64,000 nt of DNA from Flavobacteriaceae bacterium (lineage in GTDB: Bacteria; Bacteroidota; Bacteroidia; Flavobacteriales; Flavobacteriaceae), in assembly GCA_024640565.1 (NCBI GenBank), contig JAHEET010000001.1:244882-308881 (forward strand), in the 5' to 3' direction. The stretch's first letter is position 1. Every line of letters starts with the position of its first letter. This document shows, piece by piece, positions 16,829-24,715 of the stretch. Under the pieces are notes generated by a model. It saw nothing but the letters and a program-made list of their open reading frames with translations, was not told the DNA's origin and did not search any database. A program made the position numbers and the translations under genes.

Positions 16829-17275
16829 TTACTCTTTCACAACTTCAAAAGTAATATCGGCAACTACTGCTCTGTGTAATCGAACCGTTGCTTCATATTT
16901 ACCTAATCTTTTTACAGAGCCACCTACGACTTTGATAAATTTCTTATCCAAATCAGTTCCTGCTTTTGCAATTGCTGCAGCCAAATCAATATTGTTCACA
17001 GAACCAAATAACTTGTCTCCTGAACCTACTTTAGATGCAATCTTAATTTCATATCCTTTAATTGTTTCTGCAACTTTATTTGCATCTTCAATTAATTTAG
17101 CCTCTTTAAAAGCTCTTTGTTTTAAGTTCTCTGCTAAGACTTTCTTTGCAGATGAAGTAGCTAAAACGGCTTTTGCTGTAGGAATTAAAAAGTTTCTTCC
17201 ATAACCATTTTTCACGGTTACGACGTCGTCTTTAAATCCTAAATTTTCTACGTCTTGTTTTAATATCAGTTCCAT
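16829..17275 (-). CDS. rplI: 50S ribosomal protein L9
   Basis: A 148-residue large-subunit protein that binds 23S rRNA at the base of the L1 stalk. The N-terminal signature MELILKQDVENLGFKDDVVTVKNGYGRNFLIP is complete (family PROSITE region GFKDDVVTVKNGYGRNFLIP). A central connecting helix and a C-terminal domain (GSVKRLGKYEATVRLH) follow. Normal length. Third and last gene of the rpsF-rpsR-rplI operon, 15 bases after rpsR. Confidence 0.98.
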   Translation of the reverse strand: MELILKQDVENLGFKDDVVTVKNGYGRNFLIPTAKAVLATSSAKKVLAENLKQRAFKEAKLIEDANKVAETIKGYEIKIASKVGSGDKLFGSVNNIDLAAAIAKAGTDLDKKFIKVVGGSVKRLGKYEATVRLHRAVVADITFEVVKE

Positions 17276-17290
17276 ATCTCTACTTCTTTA

Positions 17291-17587
17291 TTATTTTAAC
17301 ATATCTCCAACGTAAGGCATTAACGCTAAATGACGCGCTCTCTTAATTGCTTGCGCAACTTTACGTTGGTATTTTAATGATGTTCCTGTTAAACGTCTTG
17401 GTAAAATTTTACCTTGTTCATTTACTAAATACATTAAGAAATCTGCATCTTTATAATCGATATACTTGATATCTTTTTTCTTAAATCTACAGTATTTTGC
17501 TTCTTTCTTTGTGTCAATGTCTAATGGCGTTAAATATCTAACGTCAGCAGATTTACCTCCTTTTGCTTGTTGTTCTATAGTAGCCAT
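17291..17587 (-). CDS. rpsR: 30S ribosomal protein S18
   Basis: A 98-residue small-subunit protein that pairs with S6 on the platform. The conserved core runs [20 protein letters not shown], then [20 protein letters not shown], then [13 protein letters not shown] 15- to 20-residue N-terminal extension ([19 protein letters not shown]) is typical of Bacteroidota S18. It follows rpsF after 3 bases. Confidence 0.98.
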   Translation of the reverse strand: MATIEQQAKGGKSADVRYLTPLDIDTKKEAKYCRFKKKDIKYIDYKDADFLMYLVNEQGKILPRRLTGTSLKYQRKVAQAIKRARHLALMPYVGDMLK

Positions 17588-17590
17588 ATC

Positions 17591-17932
17591 TTATTTTTTT
17601 GCAGATTTAACACGTTCGCTTCTTACGGTTGCCCAAGCTGCAGCATGTTTGTCTAATTTAACGGTAAGATAACGCATAACGCTATCATCTCTTCTAAATT
17701 CTAATTCAAAGGCTGTAATTTCTTGACCAGAAACCTTATACTCGAATAAGTGATAAAAACCACTTTTCTTTTTTTGGATTGGATAGGCTAATTTCTTTAA
17801 GCCCCAATCTTCCTTGGATACTAATTCAGCTCCTTTAGAAACTAAATAGTCCTCAAACTTTTGTACTGTTTCCTTTATCTGAGTGTCAGATAAAACGGGA
17901 TTCAAAATGAAAACAGTTTCGTAATGATTCAT
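17591..17932 (-). CDS. rpsF: 30S ribosomal protein S6
   Basis: A 113-residue small-subunit protein that assembles with S18. The conserved start MNHYETVFILNPVLSDTQI, the middle KEDWGLKKLAYPIQKKKSG and the FELEFRRDDSVMRYL stretch identify it. First gene of the operon. A long upstream region precedes it and carries at least one -7 box. Confidence 0.98.
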   Translation of the reverse strand: MNHYETVFILNPVLSDTQIKETVQKFEDYLVSKGAELVSKEDWGLKKLAYPIQKKKSGFYHLFEYKVSGQEITAFELEFRRDDSVMRYLTVKLDKHAAAWATVRSERVKSAKK

Positions 17933-17964
17933 AATTAAATATTTATTGATTAATTTTAAGGCTG

Positions 17965-17972
17965 CAAATATA
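17965..17972 (-). promoter_or_regulatory. Putative -7 box of the rpsF operon
   Basis: Read on the minus strand, TATATTTG matches TAnnTTTG, 32 bases before the rpsF ATG. No TTG is present at the usual distance. A second exact octamer lies at 18153-18160 on the same strand, so a longer leader is also possible. Confidence 0.5.
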
Positions 17973-18404
17973 GTGACTTTTTTGTTATATAAAACATCTT
18001 ATGAACAATATTTTAAAGGTTTTTTTATTGTTCTTCATGGAACTCCGATCATTGTTTTAAAAATCACATATCGATTGCTTTTTTAATAAGCGAATGCTGG
18101 TTCCCGTAAAGTTTAATAATTTTCAATGCTCCTATCCTTTTTCATTGCCTTACAAATATACAGACTCCAAAAGTCTATAAAAGGTTGCCTTCCCATTACT
18201 TTTTATCTTATTTCTTAGACGCATCGCATGCGAATTAAGTTAAATTCAGAAAAAAAGCTACTTAGGGTTCCATTGCAACAAATTGACGATTCTCTATATC
18301 TAGAAAGCCTATAAATGAAACGAAAAACAAAAGGTTTTCTGATAATTTAATTTGGAAAAGAGTTCGTCTTATACAAAGAATTTGCAGTTCAATAGAAATT
18401 ATTT
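17973..18404. other. Long non-coding gap between priA and rpsF
   Basis: Together with the rpsF leader this is 472 bases, the longest gene-free stretch in the window. I find no supported reading frame on either strand, no clear terminator for priA, a small inverted repeat AGACT-N5-AGTCT at 18162-18176 and a CGCATGCG palindrome near 18225. It may hold the priA 3' end and rpsF control elements. I could not identify an S6:S18-binding leader element by eye. Confidence 0.4.
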
Positions 18405-20849
18405 TTAATAGGCATCAACATCAATCACAAACCGAATTGGTCTAAAATCACTTACTGCCTCAAAAGTGTTTCTAATTTTGGTAATTTGTTTTTTAGTATT
18501 CGCTAAGGATTGTTTGGGTGGAATCTTAATGACTAAATTCTTAATATATTGATTTCGAATTCTTGAAACTACTGGTGCCGTGGGGCCCAAAACAAATTCG
18601 CCAAAGGATTGCTGTAAAGCCCTTGCTAGCCAATCAATTCCTTTGTCAACTTTGTTGTAATCGCGATGTTTTAAGGTGATTTTTATCAATCGATAATACG
18701 GAGGATATTTATATTGCCATCGTTCTTGCAACTGCTCTTTGTACATTTCGACGTAGCGCGTAGTGGAAACTTGTTGAAGAATTTGATGGTTGGGATTGTA
18801 AGTTTGAATGGCTACATTTCCTTGTTTTTTACTTCTTCCTGCTCTCCCCGATACCTGAACCATCATTTGATAGGCACGTTCGTGTGCTCTAAAATCAGGG
18901 AAATTTAACATGGTATCCGCATTTAAAATTCCTACCAAGGAAACGTTCTCAAAATCCAATCCTTTAGACAGCATTTGGGTTCCCACCAAAATATCAATTT
19001 CTTTCGATTCAAAAGCAGTAATAATTTTTTGATATCCAAACTTTCCTCGCGTAGTATCTAAATCCATTCGACCAATTTTAAAATTGGGAAAGAGCGCTTT
19101 TAATTCCATTTCAATTTGCTCTGTACCAAAGCCTTTGGTGTCAAGGGTATTGCTACCACAAGCACCACAGCTATTTGGCATGGCACGTTGGTAGTTGCAA
19201 TAATGACAACGCAGTTCCTGTTTAAACTTATGAAATGTAAGTGTGACGTCACAATTTGGACACTCTGGAGAAACACCACAAGTTTTACATTCTACTACTG
19301 GAGAATAGCCCCGTCTGTTTTGAAATAAAATTACTTGCTCTTTTGCATCCAAAGCCTCCTGAATTAACCCCAGCATTCGATCTGAAAAATGCCCATTCAT
19401 TTCTTTTTTCCGCTGTTTTTCTTTAACATCAATCAACTCAATTTTTGGCAATTGAACACTTCCATGACGTCTATTTAAAGCAACCAAGCCATATTTGTTT
19501 TGGGCTGCGTTGAAGTAACTTTCTAGTGAAGGCGTTGCAGAACCTAGCAGGATCTTGGCACCATGTAATTTTGCCAGCACAATAGCAGCGTCACGGGCAT
19601 TGTATCTTGGAGAAGGTTCAAATTGTTTGTAAGAGCTTTCATGCTCTTCATCAACTACAATTAATCCTAAATTTGAGAAAGGTAAAAAAAGGGAAGATCT
19701 TGCTCCTAATATAATTCCTGCTTTTGATTTGTATTCCAACACATTTTTCCAAACTTCTACCCTTTCATTCATAGAGTATTTCGAATGAAAAACGGAAATT
19801 TGATTCCCAAAATATACCTGCAAACGAGTTATAATTTGAGTAGTTAATGCAATCTCTGGAACTAAAAATAAAACTTGTTTTCCAACATCTAAAACCTCTT
19901 GAATGAGTTTTGTATACACTTCTGTTTTTCCAGAACTTGTAATTCCGTGTAACAGTGTTACATCTTTTGTTACAAAAGTTTCCTTGATTTCCTTTAAGGC
20001 AAGTTCCTGAAATTCATTTAGTTGTTTTAAATCATTGGTAACTCCCTTAAAATTAATTCGGTCAATTTGAATTTCGTAAAACTCAAAAATATTTTTAGCA
20101 ACTAGCGAATTTAAGATGGAAGATGAAACGTTTGCTTGTACTTCTAAATCTTTTGCTTTTATGGGTTTTTTGTTTGCTAATAATTGAAAGAAAGTCAATA
20201 CTGCTTCGCGTTGTTTTTTTGCTCTTGTTAAAGAGGTTAACAAGGAGGCCAGAGAAGCATCTGTTGCGTAATTTTCATGCAAACGAACATACTTAATCAA
20301 TTTTGGTTTGTATTGTTCGTAAATTTCTTCTTGAACACTAATAGCAGACTTTTTAAGTAATTCGTTGATTATGGGCATTACTTTTTTCTTTCCTAGAATT
20401 GCGGCTACTTGGTGAATGGTTAACTGAGATTGATGTTTCAAAGCCTCATAAACAAGAAATTCATCATCCAATAATATCGATGGATCAATTTCTTGCTTAT
20501 TTTTTGTAATTACAGTTTCACTTTCCAGCAAAAAAGCAGATGGCATAGCAGCTCTGTATACATCGCCCAAAGCGCACATGTAATAATCTGCTGTCCATTG
20601 CCAATGTTTCAATTGTTTTTCATTGACCAAAGGCACTTCATCTAATATTTGATGAATTTCTTTTGCTTCGTATAGTGTTGGCGCTATTTGATGAATGTTA
20701 AAAACAAGTCCTGTATACATTTTTGTTTTCCCAAATGAAACGGCTACACGCATTCCTTTTTGCAAGAAATTTGCTTCGTCTTCAGAGATAGCGTATGTAA
20801 ACGTTTTCTGAATTGGGATGGGTAATATAACGTCAATAAAATAGGACAA
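18405..20849 (-). CDS. priA: Primosomal protein N' (replication restart helicase)
   Basis: An 814-residue superfamily 2 helicase that reloads the replisome at stalled forks. The N-terminal DNA-binding domain starts MSYFIDVILPIPIQKTFTY. Walker A is GITSSGKTEVY near residue 310. The DEAH-type motif II is VVDEEHESSYKQ. The zinc-binding cysteine cluster CKTCGVSPECPNCDVTLTFH, CHYCNY and CGACG is complete near residues 525-570. Helicase motif VI is QVSGRAGRSKKQG. Length is slightly above the E. coli protein. It is monocistronic as far as I can see. Confidence 0.96.
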   Translation of the reverse strand: MSYFIDVILPIPIQKTFTYAISEDEANFLQKGMRVAVSFGKTKMYTGLVFNIHQIAPTLYEAKEIHQILDEVPLVNEKQLKHWQWTADYYMCALGDVYRAAMPSAFLLESETVITKNKQEIDPSILLDDEFLVYEALKHQSQLTIHQVAAILGKKKVMPIINELLKKSAISVQEEIYEQYKPKLIKYVRLHENYATDASLASLLTSLTRAKKQREAVLTFFQLLANKKPIKAKDLEVQANVSSSILNSLVAKNIFEFYEIQIDRINFKGVTNDLKQLNEFQELALKEIKETFVTKDVTLLHGITSSGKTEVYTKLIQEVLDVGKQVLFLVPEIALTTQIITRLQVYFGNQISVFHSKYSMNERVEVWKNVLEYKSKAGIILGARSSLFLPFSNLGLIVVDEEHESSYKQFEPSPRYNARDAAIVLAKLHGAKILLGSATPSLESYFNAAQNKYGLVALNRRHGSVQLPKIELIDVKEKQRKKEMNGHFSDRMLGLIQEALDAKEQVILFQNRRGYSPVVECKTCGVSPECPNCDVTLTFHKFKQELRCHYCNYQRAMPNSCGACGSNTLDTKGFGTEQIEMELKALFPNFKIGRMDLDTTRGKFGYQKIITAFESKEIDILVGTQMLSKGLDFENVSLVGILNADTMLNFPDFRAHERAYQMMVQVSGRAGRSKKQGNVAIQTYNPNHQILQQVSTTRYVEMYKEQLQERWQYKYPPYYRLIKITLKHRDYNKVDKGIDWLARALQQSFGEFVLGPTAPVVSRIRNQYIKNLVIKIPPKQSLANTKKQITKIRNTFEAVSDFRPIRFVIDVDAY

Positions 20850-21004
20850 AAAATGTAAAATTTAGGATGTTATTTCTGGTGGAATTGTAACAACTGCCAT
20901 GAATACTAAAAATTAATTCGCGACTCCGCTCTTCAAGACCTAAAAAAATGAATCTCAAAATTACATAAAAATGACTACATTGTCATTAGAAAACAGCAAC
21001 AAAT

Positions 21005-21877
21005 ATGACAGCATTAGAATGGAGAAATAAAGGGAGATTTGTGACTGTTTTTGGCAGGAAAATTTTTGTGATTGATACTTCAGCAAATGTAAATTCATCG
21101 AACAGCGAAAAAGAAATAATAGTGTTGTTGCACGGTTATCCTACGTCTACATATGATTATTATAAAGTTTTACCTCAGTTAAGTGAAAAATACCGTGTAA
21201 TTCTTCACGATCACCTTGGTTTTGGTTTTTCTGACAAACCGCTCGATTATTCCTATTCTTTAATTGAACAGGCAGATATTGCTTTGCAACTTTGGAAACA
21301 ATTGGATTTAAAAGCGGTTACACTTTTGGCACACGATTATGGTACAAGTGTAGGTACAGAAATTTTAGCAAGGCACAACAGACAGCAACTAGATTTACAA
21401 ATCAATACCTTACTCTTGTGCAATGGTTCAATACACATTGAACTTTCACAATTACGGACCATTCAAAAATTATTAAAAAATAAGTACACTGGAAAATGGG
21501 TTGCTAAACTTACAAGTTACGCTCTTTTTAGTAAAAACCTTCGGAATGTTTATTTTGACAAAACAAAAGCCACCGAGAAAGAATTGGTTGAAATTTGGAA
21601 GCAATTGGAACACAATAACGGACGTGCGGTTATTCACCTTTTAAGCGCTTATATGGTAGAGCGATATACGTTTTGGCATCGTTGGGTTGGTGCCTTAAAA
21701 GAAACATCAATTCCCACAAAAATTATTTGGGCAAAAAAGGACCCGGTCGCTGTTGCTGAAATTGCAGCATTACTTGCGACTGAAATTCCAAATAACAAAT
21801 TGTATTGGATAAAAAATTGCGGTCATTTCCCAATGTTAGAATGCCCTGAGGAGTGGGCTTCATTGGTATTGAACTAG
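21005..21877 (+). CDS. Alpha/beta hydrolase with Asp nucleophile, MEST-like
   Basis: A 290-residue hydrolase of the epoxide hydrolase/haloalkane dehalogenase side of the alpha/beta fold. The oxyanion loop is HGYPTS near residue 43. The nucleophile elbow reads AHDYGTSVG, so Asp replaces Ser. Family motifs LGFGFSDKP and WVGAL are present, a likely acid is in KKDPVA, and the base is in NCGHFPMLE near residue 280. The order and wording of these motifs recall vertebrate MEST/PEG1 (HGFPTSSYDWYK, LGFGFSDKP, SHDYG, RRWVGAL), from memory. No signal peptide. Stands alone. Substrate unknown. Confidence 0.82.
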   Translation: MTALEWRNKGRFVTVFGRKIFVIDTSANVNSSNSEKEIIVLLHGYPTSTYDYYKVLPQLSEKYRVILHDHLGFGFSDKPLDYSYSLIEQADIALQLWKQLDLKAVTLLAHDYGTSVGTEILARHNRQQLDLQINTLLLCNGSIHIELSQLRTIQKLLKNKYTGKWVAKLTSYALFSKNLRNVYFDKTKATEKELVEIWKQLEHNNGRAVIHLLSAYMVERYTFWHRWVGALKETSIPTKIIWAKKDPVAVAEIAALLATEIPNNKLYWIKNCGHFPMLECPEEWASLVLN

Positions 21878-21960
21878 TCAGAAAACATTTTTTTAAAGAA
21901 AAAAATTAAAATTTTAATCCTTAATCTTCGAGGTATTGATTCCTCAATTTAGTTGTCCTT

Positions 21961-23178
21961 TCAAGGGTTTTTCGTTGTAAATGTATCTTCAGAATTTGAA
22001 GTTGATTTTGGTGAATCTTGTTGGTTTTTCTTGAACTTACGGGACCCTTCGTACAATTCATACTTCACGTAACGACAATCTAAATCACCGTTTTTTAAAG
22101 GAATTCTTTTAGAGGTTCGCAATCCTACACTTTTTAATGCTTGTATGTCCGAAGTAATTAACCAAGCAGTAGAGTTTGGATAATTGTGTTTCAAAGTATC
22201 CCCTATTTTACGATAAAAGGCATTGGTATCTATAGTCAAACGTTGGCCATAAGGGGGGTTGAAGATCATCGTTGTTTTTCCAAAAACTTCTTTTTTAGAG
22301 TTGAAAAAATTTACGTGATGCACACCAATAAACTCATCTAAGTTTGCTTCTTTTATATTGGCTTCCGCTTTCTGAATAGCAGATGGAGCCTTGTCAAAGC
22401 CCATAATTTTGAAGTGTGAGCTCCTAATTTTCTTTAATAAAGCATCCTGAATAATGAAATACAAATCTTCATCGTAGTCCTTCCAGGTTTCAAAACCAAA
22501 ATGTTTTCTGTTGATATTGGCAGGAATGTTATTGGCAATCATGGCCGCTTCAATTAAAATTGTTCCAGATCCACACATCGGATCAATAAAATTCTCTTCA
22601 CCACGATAGCCAGAAAGTAATACCATGCCAGCAGCCAAAACTTCGTTGATGGGTGCAATATTTGTTGCAGTTCTATATCCACGTTTGTGTAGAGAATCAC
22701 CAGAAGAATCTAATGAAATCGTTAAATAATCATTTTTAATATGAATATGAATCTTTAAATCCGGATACGCAACATCCACATCGGGACGCTTCCCGAATTT
22801 ATCTCTAAAATAATCTGCAATTGCATCTTTGGATTTTAAAGCAATATAATGGGAATGATTTGGCAGGTTTACAGAATTGGAAACGGCGCCAATCGCAAAA
22901 GTACCATCAATGTCTAAATATTTTTCCCATTTCACTTTTTTAACGGCATCATACAAATCTTCTTCATCATAGATTTTTGTCACTTTTATCGGTTTCAAAA
23001 TACGTATCGCAGTTCTTAGAGCAATATTTGCTTTGTACAAGAAACCCGTATCTCCCTTGAAAGAGACACTTCTAACTGCCTGTGTTACTTCTTTGGCACC
23101 TAAGTTTGTTAACTCATTAGCCAAAATTTCTTCTAAACCGAACATGGTGGTTGCCACCATTTTAAAATCTTTCTCCAT
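21961..23178 (-). CDS. THUMP-domain RNA guanine-N2 methyltransferase (RlmL-like)
   Basis: A 405-residue SAM-dependent RNA methyltransferase. A THUMP RNA-binding domain occupies about residues 45-155. The Rossmann methyltransferase follows, with DPMCGSGTILIEAAMIA near residue 195 and the N-methylation motif FNPPYGQRL near residue 307. This is the RlmL/Trm14 type, so N2-methylation of a guanine in 23S rRNA is likely, but the target is not proved by sequence. The start is ATG 23178 (MEKDFKMVATTMFG), which matches the family; an in-frame ATG 48 bases upstream adds an unrelated hydrophobic stretch. The C-terminus is a short polar tail. Confidence 0.87.
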   Translation of the reverse strand: MEKDFKMVATTMFGLEEILANELTNLGAKEVTQAVRSVSFKGDTGFLYKANIALRTAIRILKPIKVTKIYDEEDLYDAVKKVKWEKYLDIDGTFAIGAVSNSVNLPNHSHYIALKSKDAIADYFRDKFGKRPDVDVAYPDLKIHIHIKNDYLTISLDSSGDSLHKRGYRTATNIAPINEVLAAGMVLLSGYRGEENFIDPMCGSGTILIEAAMIANNIPANINRKHFGFETWKDYDEDLYFIIQDALLKKIRSSHFKIMGFDKAPSAIQKAEANIKEANLDEFIGVHHVNFFNSKKEVFGKTTMIFNPPYGQRLTIDTNAFYRKIGDTLKHNYPNSTAWLITSDIQALKSVGLRTSKRIPLKNGDLDCRYVKYELYEGSRKFKKNQQDSPKSTSNSEDTFTTKNP

Positions 23179-23243
23179 ATTGTAAAATTCACTGCAAAAA
23201 TACATTTTATAAAAATGATATTTCAAAGTTTCTAAATATCATT

Positions 23244-23272
23244 TTGCAGGCAACGATAATTCGTTATTTTTA
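23244..23272 (+). promoter_or_regulatory. Putative promoter of the methyltransferase/ZIP pair
   Basis: TTG at 23244-23246, an 18-base spacer and TATTTTTA at 23265-23272, seven of eight matches to the -7 consensus. The ATG follows after 17 bases. Confidence 0.5.
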
Positions 23273-23289
23273 CATACTTTTTAAAACAT

Positions 23290-24015
23290 ATGGAAACAAA
23301 AGATTGGTTTACAGATTGGTTTAACACCACGTATTATCACATTTTATATAAAAATAGAAACGATTCTGATGCTCAGTTATTTATGCAGAATATTACAGCA
23401 TTTCTAAAACTAAAAAAAGGGGCACATATTGCAGATTTGCCCTGTGGGAAAGGACGACATTCTATCTATTTAAATTCTTTAGGATACAAGGTTACTGGTG
23501 GAGATTTGTCTGAAAACAGCATTCTACATGCAAAACAGTTTGAAAATGAAAGCCTCAATTTCGAAGTTTGTGACATGAGAGATCCAATAGATCATAGCTA
23601 TGATGCAATTTTCAATCTTTTTACAAGTTTTGGTTATTTTGAAGACGATAAAGACGATATTATGGTTTTAAATAATATTAAAAAAGGGCTTAACAAAGAT
23701 GGAGTTTTTGTTTTCGACTTTCTAAATGCTGTAAAGTTGGAAGCCACATTGGTCAAAGAAGAAACAAAAATTGTTGAACAAATTACTTTCAACATTCAAA
23801 GAGAAATAAAAGACGGATTTATTTTAAAACACATCTCATTTACAGCAGCGAATGTAGCACATTCCTATACCGAGCGTGTAAAATATTTAGATTTATCAAA
23901 AATGACTTCTTATTTAAATAAGGCAGGTTTTCAGGTGGAAGCGATCTTTGGTGATTATAATTTAACTACTTTTGAAAAAAACACTTCAGATCGTTTAATT
24001 TTAGTTGCCAAATAA
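23290..24015 (+). CDS. Class I SAM-dependent methyltransferase
   Basis: A 241-residue methyltransferase of the Methyltransf_25/11 type. The SAM-binding motif I is ADLPCGKGRHSIYLNSLGY near residue 45, followed by VTGGDLSENSI (acidic end of beta 2) and by a motif around YDAIFNLFTSFGYF. No target-recognition domain is visible, so it probably acts on a small molecule. Its stop codon touches the start of the ZIP gene with no spacer, so the two are co-translated. Confidence 0.86.
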   Translation: METKDWFTDWFNTTYYHILYKNRNDSDAQLFMQNITAFLKLKKGAHIADLPCGKGRHSIYLNSLGYKVTGGDLSENSILHAKQFENESLNFEVCDMRDPIDHSYDAIFNLFTSFGYFEDDKDDIMVLNNIKKGLNKDGVFVFDFLNAVKLEATLVKEETKIVEQITFNIQREIKDGFILKHISFTAANVAHSYTERVKYLDLSKMTSYLNKAGFQVEAIFGDYNLTTFEKNTSDRLILVAK

Positions 24016-24693
24016 ATGAGTTATCTATTACTTATCCTTGCTGTTATACTTGGTGTTAGCCTTGTTTTTTTATTGAAACCAAGTAAGAAGTTTGTACAAA
24101 TACTTTTAGCCTTCAGCGGCGCATATTTACTATCGGTTACTATTTTACATTTGGTTCCTGAAGTATATGTAGCGGGTAATGATTTCAAAAGTATTGGGAT
24201 TTATATTCTAATAGGGATTATACTACAATCTGTTTTGGAATCCTTTTCGAAAGGAGCCGAACATGGTCATGTGCACCTACACACCAGCGACAAACGCTTC
24301 CCAAGCCTGTTATTCGTCAGTTTGTGTATCCATGCATTTTCGGAGGGATTGCCAATTCACAATGCTGGAGAGAATTTGTTGTGGGCCATTGTAGTTCATA
24401 AAATTCCAATTGCTATTGTATTGACTACTTTTTTAGTTCACACAAAATATTCGAAAAAAATTGTGTTTACTTTTTTGCTTTTCTTTGGATTTATGAGTCC
24501 GCTAGGAATGTTGGTAGGGGATAAAATTCTTTTTTTTAAAACCTATGCTTCGGAGCTAACTGCATTGATAATTGGTGTTTTCTTACACATCTCTACAATT
24601 ATACTATTTGAAAGTTCTGAAAATCACAAATTTAACCTACAGAAGTTTACAGCAATACTTATCGGTATTTTACTAACAATTTTCACATTGTAA
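24016..24693 (+). CDS. ZIP family metal transporter
   Basis: A 225-residue inner-membrane transporter with seven or eight hydrophobic segments. The metal-binding helices carry HLVPEVY near residue 45 and HAFSEGLPIHNAGENLL near residue 112, followed by HKIPIA, which are the ZIP helix IV and V motifs. A His-rich loop (EHGHVHLHTSDK) connects helices III and IV, as in other ZIP proteins. It imports zinc, iron or a similar divalent ion. It begins immediately after the stop of the methyltransferase gene. Confidence 0.85.
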   Translation: MSYLLLILAVILGVSLVFLLKPSKKFVQILLAFSGAYLLSVTILHLVPEVYVAGNDFKSIGIYILIGIILQSVLESFSKGAEHGHVHLHTSDKRFPSLLFVSLCIHAFSEGLPIHNAGENLLWAIVVHKIPIAIVLTTFLVHTKYSKKIVFTFLLFFGFMSPLGMLVGDKILFFKTYASELTALIIGVFLHISTIILFESSENHKFNLQKFTAILIGILLTIFTL

Positions 24694-24715
24694 AAAGTAA
24701 CACAGCTTTTTTCAA

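Noticed and set aside
16815..17204. 129-residue plus-strand frame opposite rplI
   Set aside because: Shadow of the ribosomal protein L9 gene.
18162..18176. AGACT-N5-AGTCT as a priA terminator
   Set aside because: The stem is only 5 base pairs and no T-run follows on the minus strand.
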